32,829 nt of DNA from Staphylococcus arlettae (GTDB lineage Bacteria > Bacillota > Bacilli > Staphylococcales > Staphylococcaceae): positions 1 through 32,829 of the forward strand of contig NZ_PPQB01000023.1 in NCBI RefSeq assembly GCF_002902345.1. The letters are read 5' to 3'. Numbering within the stretch: position 1 is the stretch's first letter; each line of letters begins with the position of its first letter. Positions 1 through 6,615 of the stretch are shown here, piece after piece. The position numbers and the translations under genes are program-made. A model generated the notes under the pieces. It saw only the letters and a list, made by a program, of their open reading frames with translations, had not been told where the DNA came from and did no database searches.

Positions 1-87
1 AATCTGATTTTGAAAAAATGATTTTGTCGTCCCACCCCGGCAAGGATGACTAGCATTGAAAAAAGCTTGGTTTAAAGCGCATTTTCA

Positions 88-104
88 ATACAGTCAGCTA
101 CTGC
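88..104 (-). repeat. Conserved tail of an intergenic repeat (inverted copy)
   Basis: The string CAGTCAGCTACTGCC here is the exact reverse complement of GGCAGTAGCTGACTG at 32756-32770. Both copies sit next to a GGTTGGGA-type terminator, so the two window ends carry the same module in opposite orientation. The sequence further left (1-87) has no gene and looks like a degraded part of the same repeat. Confidence 0.6.
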
Positions 105-111
105 CAAAATG

Positions 112-153
112 AAAAAAGGTTGGGACAAATTGATATTATCCCAACCTTTTTTT
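112..153. terminator. Bidirectional rho-independent terminator
   Basis: The stem GGTTGGGA (118-125) pairs with TCCCAACC (139-146). It is followed by a run of seven T on the plus strand and, read in reverse, by a run of T from the A tract at 112-117. On the minus strand it can end transcription of the acetyltransferase gene that stops at 244. Confidence 0.8.
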
Positions 154-243
154 ACTGTAGTTGTTCAATGGTTTGAAAACCAATTAGCGTTTAAGCGGCT
201 AAATTATCCAATTACGACGACGCTTGATGATTGCATTGCAATG

Positions 244-522
244 TTATTTAGTATATACATCTTGATATGCTTCGTTTTTTTCAATGACATTTTGTGCAAA
301 TGGACATGTTGCAGATACAGTTAAATTATTGTCTCGTGCATAGTCGACGACAGCTTTCACTAATTTTGAACCGAGTCCTTGTCCGCCTAATTCTTTTGGT
401 ACACCAGTGTGATCAATATCTATTTGATTAGGACTTACTTCTGTAAAAGTGATTTCTGCTTGGCGATTGTCTTCGTTCTCTCCGACATAAAATTTATTAT
501 GACCTTGTTTAATTTCCGTCAT
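244..522 (-). CDS. Small GNAT-family N-acetyltransferase (GNAT_CG/YidJ type)
   Basis: This 92-residue protein belongs to the short acetyltransferase group that consists of little more than the acetyl-CoA binding core. The diagnostic stretch is the pyrophosphate-binding loop ELGGQGLGSKLVKAVVDYAR near residues 44-63, followed by a C-terminal TCPFAQ segment with a cysteine and a short helix. The substrate is unknown, because these proteins are annotated only as predicted acetyltransferases. The ATG follows a TGGGGGTC Shine-Dalgarno at about 7 nt. It is a single-gene unit: the next gene is divergent, and the hairpin at 112-153 lies 90 bp past the stop. I am confident about the fold and have no evidence for the substrate. 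Confidence 0.85.
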   Translation of the reverse strand: MTEIKQGHNKFYVGENEDNRQAEITFTEVSPNQIDIDHTGVPKELGGQGLGSKLVKAVVDYARDNNLTVSATCPFAQNVIEKNEAYQDVYTK

Positions 523-631
523 ATTAAGACCCCCAGTTTTTTAACTTATAATACTTATATCACTAAGTTATATTTTAAAACATAGATAAGTATAATAAAA
601 AATAGAGATTACATAGTATAAATAATTTTCA

Positions 632-660
632 TTGAAATATTGTGAAAATAAGTTTATAGT
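632..660 (+). promoter_or_regulatory. Sigma-A promoter of the zinc lipoprotein gene
   Basis: TTGAAA (632-637) and TATAGT (655-660) are separated by 17 bp. Predicted transcription starts near 667, inside the Zur-like palindrome that follows. Confidence 0.65.
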
Positions 661-663
661 TTT

Positions 664-680
664 AACGGAATAATTTCGTT
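664..680. promoter_or_regulatory. Zur-box-like operator
   Basis: The 17-bp sequence AACGGAATAATTTCGTT is a palindrome apart from one mismatched pair. Its core matches the CGTAATNATTACG core of Gram-positive Zur boxes at all but two positions. It begins 3 bp after the -10 box and ends just before the Shine-Dalgarno, which is the position expected for a repressor. It fits the product, a zinc-binding lipoprotein. Fur or PerR boxes have related architecture but match less well. Confidence 0.6.
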
Positions 681-694
681 TTGGAGGCGCAAAT

Positions 695-1657
695 GTGAAA
701 AAATCTTTGTTAATTATAGCGGTTATAGTGTTTAGTGTCACCTTAACAGCATGTAATCAAAATACAAAACAACAGTATAAAGTAAGTACTTCGAACAAAC
801 TCGAAATATACACTACAGTGTTTGCATTTCAAAGCTTTGCCAAAGATATTGGTGGAAAATATGTAAATGTACAAAGTTTATATCCTCCAGGTGCAGATAC
901 ACATAGTTATGAGCCCACGCAACGTAATATGATTGATATCGCGAAAAGTGACTTGTTTATTTATTCTAGTGAAGATATGGACCCTGTAGCGAAAAAAATT
1001 GCGAGTTCTATTACTAACGAACAATTGAAATTACCTGTAGCGGATGCAATTAATCATGAGGAGTTATTGGCTACTGGCGATCACAACCACGAACATGGAG
1101 ATGAACATAAACACGAGCATGAAGAAGAAGCAGGTAAAGATCCACATGTTTGGTTAGACCCTAAATTAAATAAACAATTTACTAAAACTATTAAAGATGA
1201 ATTAGTAGCTAAAGATCCTAAGCATAGTGCGTATTATGAGAAAAATTACCGTAAGCTCAACAAAGATATTGATCAAATTGATCGTCAATTAAAAACGATT
1301 ACGACAAATCCTAAAAGAGACACTGTTATAATATCCCATGATTCTATAGGTTATTTGGCACGACGTTACAATTTTAATCAGGTCGGCGTTACAGGAATGA
1401 ATAATGAAGATCCAAGTCAACAAGAATTAATGGAAATCATCAAGCATGTAAAAGAAACACAACAACCATATTTGCTTTATGAGCAAAACATTTCTTCGAA
1501 AATTACCGATGTGATTAAAAAAGAAACAAACACTACACCTGTACCATTTAACAACTTAACTACATTAGCACCAGAAGATAAGGATAATAATAATGTGAGC
1601 TATCAATCTATTATGCATCAAAATATTGATTCTTTAGACAAAGCATTGAATAACTAA
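695..1657 (+). CDS. adcA: Zinc ABC transporter substrate-binding lipoprotein (AdcA/ZnuA family)
   Basis: This is a cluster A-I metal-binding lipoprotein, predicted to capture extracellular Zn2+ for an ABC importer. The start is GTG, because the ATG two bases upstream hits a stop at once; GGAGG lies 7 nt before the GTG. A signal peptide ends in the lipobox LTAC with Cys20. Likely metal ligands are His70 (ADTHSY), His151 (DPHVW), His215 (SHDS) and Glu263 (YEQN). A His-His-His-Glu set is typical of zinc rather than manganese binders. A His/Glu/Asp-rich loop lies at about residues 130-147. At 320 residues it lacks the C-terminal ZinT domain of full-length AdcA. No permease or ATPase gene is adjacent, so it presumably works with a transporter encoded elsewhere. 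The symbol denotes the family rather than proven orthology. Confidence 0.88.
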   Translation: MKKSLLIIAVIVFSVTLTACNQNTKQQYKVSTSNKLEIYTTVFAFQSFAKDIGGKYVNVQSLYPPGADTHSYEPTQRNMIDIAKSDLFIYSSEDMDPVAKKIASSITNEQLKLPVADAINHEELLATGDHNHEHGDEHKHEHEEEAGKDPHVWLDPKLNKQFTKTIKDELVAKDPKHSAYYEKNYRKLNKDIDQIDRQLKTITTNPKRDTVIISHDSIGYLARRYNFNQVGVTGMNNEDPSQQELMEIIKHVKETQQPYLLYEQNISSKITDVIKKETNTTPVPFNNLTTLAPEDKDNNNVSYQSIMHQNIDSLDKALNN

Positions 1658-1660
1658 ATT

Positions 1661-1702
1661 AAAGCAGCAGGAACAAAATATTTGTTCTTGCTGCTTTTTT
1701 AT
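1661..1702. terminator. Terminator between convergent adcA and aldehyde dehydrogenase genes
   Basis: A 17-bp stem (AAAGCAGCAGGAACAAA with one G:U pair) surrounds a 3-nt loop and is followed by a T run on the plus strand. The minus strand has a weaker T-rich tail, so it may serve both genes. Confidence 0.85.
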
Positions 1703-1734
1703 ATTTTATGATGTAGTTGGATTAGTTAGGAATT

Positions 1735-3159
1735 TTAATCATAACGAATATACGACACTGTCGTATTATAATATTCTTCAAAACCATGAACACCATCAGC
1801 GCCACCCAAGCCTGATTCTCGCCATCCTGCATGGAATCCATTAACAGCTTCTTCTGCTTCGCAGTTAGCGTACACTTCACCAAATTTCAGCAATTCTGAT
1901 GCACGCATCACTTCTTGGAGATTCTCTGAAAAAATGTATGAAGACAGTCCGGCATTTGTATCATTAGCTAAATTAATAACTTCATGAAAATCATCATAAG
2001 TCATGATAGGTAGTACTGGTCCAAAAATTTCATTAGTAAAAGCTGCATGTTCGGGTTGTACTTTATCTAAAATAGTAGGTGCATAGTAGTAGCCATCTCT
2101 ATTTAAAATTTCACCACCAAGTACCAATTGGGCACCTTCTTGAATAGATTGTTGCACGGTATTATGAATGTGATCTAATTGTTTTTGGTTAATAATAGCT
2201 CCTAAATCGGTTTGTTCATCAAATGGATCACCAACTGTTAATTGTTCCATTTTAGCTTTCAATTTAGAAAGAAATTCATCATGCACTTGTTCATGAACAA
2301 AAATACGTTCCGGACATGTACAAACTTGACCGGCATTATTAATACGAGCAGTGACAATATAATCAACTGCTTTATCTAAATCTGCATCTGCAGTAACGAT
2401 TGCAGGGGCATTACCACCTAATTCCAAATTCACTTTTTTAACATTACTGGCACTAGCTTCATATACTGATTTACCAGCACGCATACTTCCAGTTAGAGAA
2501 ATGAGTTGAATATCTGGATGTTTAGCTAACTGTGTACCTACAGTTTCACCAGTTCCGGGAATAATTTGAATAAGACCAGCAGGAATAGCAGATTGAATAA
2601 ATAATTCAGCTAATTTAAGAGTGATTAGAGAAGTTTCTTCACTAGGTTTAATTATCACCGAACAACCTGTAATTATAGCCGGTATGACTTTACGCATAAG
2701 TACCATAATCGGGGCATTCCATGGCACTATACCAGCAGTAACACCGATAGGCTTTTTCGTTAAGTGAATCAGTTCATTGTCACGATTGCTCTGTAGCACC
2801 TCACCCTTATTTTGCATACTTAGACTGGACATATAATCTATAAATTTAATGGATTTATGAATTTCACCAAGTGCTGAAGATAAAAGCTTACCTTGTTCTT
2901 TCACGTATAATTCAGCTAATTCATTTTTATTATTTTCTAATAAAGGAATGAGCATTTTAACATGTTCTGCACGTGTTGGTTGAGGAACTTTTTCCCATTC
3001 TAGTTGTGCTTCTTGTGATTTTGCGACTGCAATATTAACATCGTTTTCGTTTGCAAAAGTAATGGTATCAAACACTTGACCGGTAGCAGGATTTACCACA
3101 TCCATCGTTTCTGTTGATTCGCTAGCAATAAATTCATTATTGATAAATAGTTGATTCAT
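1735..3159 (-). CDS. aldA: NAD(P)-dependent aldehyde dehydrogenase, AldA (lactaldehyde/glycolaldehyde) type
   Basis: This 474-residue ALDH-superfamily enzyme oxidises an aldehyde to a carboxylic acid. Visible catalytic elements are Asn148 (PWNAP), Lys171 (KPSE), Glu246 (LELGGN) and the nucleophile Cys280 (NAGQVC). The C-terminal block GFHAGWRESGLGGADG closely resembles Escherichia coli AldA, which favours small hydroxyaldehydes. The true substrate here is inferred. An upstream in-frame start at 3228 would add 23 residues, but GGAGGTG just before the ATG at 3159 and family length favour the shorter form. It is divergent from mhqR across about 200 bp, so it may belong to the same aldehyde/quinone response. 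I saw no separate MhqR box on its own side. Confidence 0.88.
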   Translation of the reverse strand: MNQLFINNEFIASESTETMDVVNPATGQVFDTITFANENDVNIAVAKSQEAQLEWEKVPQPTRAEHVKMLIPLLENNKNELAELYVKEQGKLLSSALGEIHKSIKFIDYMSSLSMQNKGEVLQSNRDNELIHLTKKPIGVTAGIVPWNAPIMVLMRKVIPAIITGCSVIIKPSEETSLITLKLAELFIQSAIPAGLIQIIPGTGETVGTQLAKHPDIQLISLTGSMRAGKSVYEASASNVKKVNLELGGNAPAIVTADADLDKAVDYIVTARINNAGQVCTCPERIFVHEQVHDEFLSKLKAKMEQLTVGDPFDEQTDLGAIINQKQLDHIHNTVQQSIQEGAQLVLGGEILNRDGYYYAPTILDKVQPEHAAFTNEIFGPVLPIMTYDDFHEVINLANDTNAGLSSYIFSENLQEVMRASELLKFGEVYANCEAEEAVNGFHAGWRESGLGGADGVHGFEEYYNTTVSYIRYD

Positions 3160-3295
3160 CTTAAACACCTCCACAGTATATAAGTACCACATGATGAAGT
3201 ACAAAAAACTGTGAAAAGTAATATGCATATATTTAGTAATTTATTAATGGAAGAGAAGAGGGAAATATTTCAGTATATTTTTTATACTTAAATGG

Positions 3296-3324
3296 TTGAC
3301 TTTTTAAAATAACGATTATATAAT
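3296..3324 (+). promoter_or_regulatory. Consensus-like sigma-A promoter of mhqR
   Basis: TTGACT (3296-3301) and TATAAT (3319-3324) are 17 bp apart. The MhqR-type operator starts at the very next base, so bound repressor would cover the transcription start. Confidence 0.85.
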
Positions 3325-3342
3325 TATCTCGAATTCGAAATA
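3325..3342. promoter_or_regulatory. MhqR-type operator 1
   Basis: TATCTCGAATTCGAAATA is a 9-9 inverted repeat with a single mismatched pair. It matches the operator described for the Staphylococcus aureus mhqRED operon. Its place directly after the -10 box implies autorepression of mhqR. Confidence 0.85.
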
Positions 3343-3362
3343 AAATGAAAGTTGGTGATGAG

Positions 3363-3797
3363 ATGGATAGAACAAAGTCATCTATGAATGCATTTATTGG
3401 ATTAAATAGAACTTTAGATTATTTGGAAAAAATAGTGCGCGAAGATGTGAAGCAATACGGATTAAATATTACAGAATTTGCGGTACTAGAATTACTTTAT
3501 AATAAAGGTGATCAACCTATTCAACGCATTCGAGAACGTGTACTTATAGCTAGTAGTAGTATTAGCTACGTTGTTGATAAGCTAGAGGAAAAAGGGTGTG
3601 TGACCCGTATTAGAAATCAACAGGATAAACGTATAATCAATGCTTCATTGACACAACAAGGGCGTCGCATTATGGATGAGATCTTTCCGAAACATGCTGA
3701 GACCATCCAATCAACATTTTCAATCTTAACAGACGAAGAATTACAAACATTGCAAAATACACTCAAAAAGTTAAGTGCTCCTACAAATAATAAGTAG
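3363..3797 (+). CDS. mhqR: MarR-family quinone-sensing repressor MhqR
   Basis: This winged-helix repressor, 144 residues long, controls quinone and aldehyde detoxification genes. The N-terminal [16 protein letters not shown] helix, the block [17 protein letters not shown] and the recognition region [18 protein letters not shown] read like S. aureus MhqR. An ATG at 3345 would add six residues, but family N-termini begin at MDRT (3363), and GGTGATGAG precedes that start. The protein has a single cysteine, Cys79, at the start of the wing. S. aureus MhqR is reported to sense quinones without thiol chemistry, so the role of this cysteine is open. Operators flank the gene at 3325-3342 and 3822-3839. 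The next gene starts 66 bp downstream. Confidence 0.92.
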   Translation: MDRTKSSMNAFIGLNRTLDYLEKIVREDVKQYGLNITEFAVLELLYNKGDQPIQRIRERVLIASSSISYVVDKLEEKGCVTRIRNQQDKRIINASLTQQGRRIMDEIFPKHAETIQSTFSILTDEELQTLQNTLKKLSAPTNNK

Positions 3798-3821
3798 GTA
3801 GCAAAATTTTTTCACAAAAAC

Positions 3822-3839
3822 AATCTCGATTTCGAGATA
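3822..3839. promoter_or_regulatory. MhqR-type operator 2, upstream of the dioxygenase genes
   Basis: The sequence has perfect arms ATCTCGA and TCGAGAT around a TT centre, and is closer to a perfect dyad than operator 1. It lies 25 bp before the first dioxygenase start. I could not identify a convincing promoter, so it may control an internal promoter or act as a roadblock on read-through from mhqR. Confidence 0.75.
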
Positions 3840-3863
3840 AAAACTAAGAAAGAAGGATTTATT

Positions 3864-4832
3864 ATGACAAACAATTCATTATTAGGTATTCATCACGTTA
3901 CAGCAATTACAGATGACGCAGAACGTAACTATAAATTTTTTACTGATGTATTAGGTATGAGACTTGTGAAGAAAACAGTAAACCAAGATGATATATACAC
4001 GTACCACACATTCTTTGCAGATGATGTTGGATCCGCAGGAACAGATATGACATTTTTTGATTTTCCTAATGTACCTAAAGGTATTGGAGGTACAAACTCA
4101 ATTAGTAGACCGTCATTCCGTGTGCCAAATGATGAAGCATTAAGTTATTATGCACAGCGTTTTGATGAATTTGGTGTGAAACACGACGGTGTACAAAGTC
4201 TATTTGATAAAAAAGTACTACCATTTGAAGAAGCGGATGGACAATTATATCAATTAGTTTCCGATGAGAATAACAAAGGTGTAGCACCTGGTATACCTTG
4301 GGAAAATGGTCCAGTGCCGACAGATAAAGCAATTTATGGATTAGGACCTATTGAAATTACTGTAAGTTATTTTGAGGATTTCAAAAAAATCTTAGAAAAT
4401 GTTTATGGTATGCAAACAATTGTTGAAGAAACTGACGTTGCACTATTAAATGTAGGTGAAGGTGGCAATGGTGGACAAGTCATTTTAAGAAAAGATACTG
4501 AAACACCAGAAGCTAGACAAGGATATGGTGAAGTACATCACGTTTCATTTAGAGTGAAAGATCATGATGCTATTCAAGCATGGCACGACAAATATACAGA
4601 ATTAGGTATTGGTAACTCAGGTTTAGTAGATCGTTTTTATTTTGAAGCACTTTATGCACGCATTGGTCATATATTGATCGAAGTATCTACAGACGGTCCA
4701 GGATTTATGGGTGACGAGCCATATGAAACATTAGGTGAAGCATTATCATTACCACCGTTTTTAGAAAATCAACGTGACTATATTGAATCAGAAATTCGTC
4801 CATTTAACACTAAACGTAATCATGATAAATAA
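3864..4832 (+). CDS. mhqE: Ring-cleaving VOC-family dioxygenase (MhqE/MhqO-like), copy 1
   Basis: This two-domain vicinal-oxygen-chelate enzyme (322 residues) is expected to cleave hydroquinone or catechol-type rings and so destroy quinone-derived electrophiles. Each half begins with a His-His motif: H10-H11 (GIHHVTAI) and H225-H226 (EVHHVSF). Glu273 (ILIEVSTDGPGF) is the probable third metal ligand. The typical LGMRLVKKTVNQDD segment lies near residues 33-46. AAGAAAGGA precedes the ATG. It is the first gene of a tight set with a second dioxygenase (14 nt gap) and mhqD, and MhqR operator 2 is just upstream. Which of the two paralogues corresponds to S. aureus MhqE cannot be settled by eye. 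Confidence 0.85.
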   Translation: MTNNSLLGIHHVTAITDDAERNYKFFTDVLGMRLVKKTVNQDDIYTYHTFFADDVGSAGTDMTFFDFPNVPKGIGGTNSISRPSFRVPNDEALSYYAQRFDEFGVKHDGVQSLFDKKVLPFEEADGQLYQLVSDENNKGVAPGIPWENGPVPTDKAIYGLGPIEITVSYFEDFKKILENVYGMQTIVEETDVALLNVGEGGNGGQVILRKDTETPEARQGYGEVHHVSFRVKDHDAIQAWHDKYTELGIGNSGLVDRFYFEALYARIGHILIEVSTDGPGFMGDEPYETLGEALSLPPFLENQRDYIESEIRPFNTKRNHDK

Positions 4833-4846
4833 AAGGAGGGCTTGAT

Positions 4847-5743
4847 TTGGAAGCAATTAAACACATTCATCATATATCAGCTATCGTAGGTAATCCAGAA
4901 GAGAATATTCGTTTTTATAGAGATATTTTAAATTTAAAACTAATCAAAAAAACAGTGAATTTTGATGATCCAGGGACTTACCATTTATATTTTTCAAATA
5001 ACTCAGTAGCTAATGGTACGATACTAACCTTTTTCAATTGGCCAAACCATGTAAAAGGTCAAGTAGGTGCAGGCCAAGTTGAGACTATTGCTTTTAGAAT
5101 ACCCCAAGGTACTATGGATCTTTGGGAACAGCACTTAAATAATCATGCTATTACGACTAAACGCAATCAACTCTTTGATCAGGAAACACTCGTGTTTAAA
5201 GATACACATGATTTGCCTTTAGCACTTGTGGAGAGTGAAACGACGAGTGATAATCATGACATTATAGGCTTTCATGGTGTCACTATGTTATCTAGTAATC
5301 CGGTACAAACTATAGCTACATTAACAAATGATATGGGTCTTTCAGAAGTCAATGACAGCAATGTATCAGTACACTTGACGACTGCAGGCGAATGGCAACA
5401 TCACGTTATAGTACACAAAACCACTCCAGAAAAGCGAGTACGTTGGGGCACAGGTGTCGTACACCACATAGCTTGGTCTATGCCAACAAACGAAACACAA
5501 CTTGCGTGGCGTGAACAGTTGAGTAACAAAGGCTATCATTTAACTGAAGTTAAAGATCGTAATTATTTTAATGCAGTGTATATGAAAGAACATGGTGATA
5601 TTATTTTTGAATTTGCTACAGATGGTCCTGGATTTACAGTAGATGAACCATTCGATGAATTAGGTACTCATCTCATGTTACCGCCACAATATGAAGAACG
5701 TAGAGAAGAATTATTAAAAATATTACCACCTATTAATATTTAA
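4847..5743 (+). CDS. Ring-cleaving VOC-family dioxygenase (MhqE/MhqO-like), copy 2
   Basis: This is a 298-residue paralogue of the preceding protein with the same layout. It has H8-H9 (HIHHISAI), an LNLKLIKKTVNFDDPGTYH segment, H206-H207 (VVHHIAW) and Glu255 (IIFEFATDGPGF). The start is TTG: AGGAGGG ends 6 nt upstream and no ATG fits. The strong Shine-Dalgarno with a weak start codon may tune its level relative to copy 1. The sequence has diverged well beyond a recent duplication, so the two enzymes may act on different quinones. It is co-transcribed with copy 1 (14 nt before) and mhqD (23 nt after). Confidence 0.83.
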   Translation: MEAIKHIHHISAIVGNPEENIRFYRDILNLKLIKKTVNFDDPGTYHLYFSNNSVANGTILTFFNWPNHVKGQVGAGQVETIAFRIPQGTMDLWEQHLNNHAITTKRNQLFDQETLVFKDTHDLPLALVESETTSDNHDIIGFHGVTMLSSNPVQTIATLTNDMGLSEVNDSNVSVHLTTAGEWQHHVIVHKTTPEKRVRWGTGVVHHIAWSMPTNETQLAWREQLSNKGYHLTEVKDRNYFNAVYMKEHGDIIFEFATDGPGFTVDEPFDELGTHLMLPPQYEERREELLKILPPINI

Positions 5744-5766
5744 AATTAATTAAAGGAGAGATAGGA

Positions 5767-6360
5767 ATGGAACACATTTTTAAGCAAGGACAACCTGATG
5801 CACCAACATTTATTTTATTACATGGCACAGGCGGGGACGAAAATGATTTATTACCATTAGCACAAGTGCTGAACCCAGACTATAATGTGTTAAGTATCCG
5901 AGGGGAAGTATCTGAAAATGGTATGAACCGTTTTTTTAAACGCCACGGAGAAGGACAATATGATGTAGAAGATTTAAATTATCGTACAGATCGTATATTG
6001 GCATTTCTGTCAGAAGCTGCTGAAAAATATGAATTTGATTTAAGCAAAGCAGTGCCAGTTGGTTTTTCAAATGGTTCTAATATTGCTATCAGTATGATGC
6101 TACGAGAAAATACTACATTTAAGAAGGCGTTATTGTATGCACCACTATATCCAATAGAAATAACAACAAATAAAGATTTTAGTGATGCTCAAATTTTACT
6201 GTCAATGGGTGAAAATGATCCGATTGTACCTTTAGCTGAAAGTAAAAGAGTGATTGATATCTTCAGTTCTCGTGGTGCAGATGTGACAACAGTATGGGTC
6301 AATAGTCATGAATTAACTCAGTCGGGTGTTGTTGCTGGTCAAGAAGTATTAAATAACTAA
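5767..6360 (+). CDS. mhqD: Phospholipase/carboxylesterase-type alpha/beta hydrolase MhqD
   Basis: This small alpha/beta hydrolase has 197 residues and is the last gene of the MhqR-controlled set. The catalytic triad is visible as Ser101 (GFSNG), Asp151 (GENDPIVP) and His181 (NSHELT). The LLHGTGGDENDLL segment at residues 17-29 forms the oxyanion region. AAAGGAGAG precedes the ATG. MhqD proteins are induced by quinones together with the dioxygenases, and presumably hydrolyse ring-cleavage products or esters. The natural substrate is not established. A large hairpin terminator follows the stop. Confidence 0.88.
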   Translation: MEHIFKQGQPDAPTFILLHGTGGDENDLLPLAQVLNPDYNVLSIRGEVSENGMNRFFKRHGEGQYDVEDLNYRTDRILAFLSEAAEKYEFDLSKAVPVGFSNGSNIAISMMLRENTTFKKALLYAPLYPIEITTNKDFSDAQILLSMGENDPIVPLAESKRVIDIFSSRGADVTTVWVNSHELTQSGVVAGQEVLNN

Positions 6361-6390
6361 AACAGTGTATAGATAACATATAACAGTTCA

Positions 6391-6468
6391 AACTGAAGTT
6401 GTGTCATCGATGCAGATAAATGATTAAGTTGATTTATCTAAACGATGTAGCGCAACTTCAGTTTTTTT
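6391..6468 (+). terminator. Long multi-tier hairpin terminator after mhqD
   Basis: The outer stem AACTGAAGTTG pairs with CAACTTCAGTT and is followed by T7. Inside it are a second short stem (ATCG with CGAT) and an inner 8-bp stem (AGATAAAT with ATTTATCT). The whole structure is about 70 nt, much larger than other terminators in this window. Confidence 0.8.
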
Positions 6469-6615
6469 GATGTCAGGTGTGGTATAGAGAGATTGTAATG
6501 GCTGGTACTAAACTGACATTACGAAGAGGATAAATATAAAACTAAATGAGTGCATTGTTGATTATTGTTTGATAATATAGCACCTTGTCCGTATAAAAAT
6601 GAGGAGGCACGTAAT

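Noticed and set aside
109..324. 71-residue plus-strand ORF
   Set aside because: It starts inside a terminator hairpin, runs antisense into the acetyltransferase gene and has no Shine-Dalgarno.
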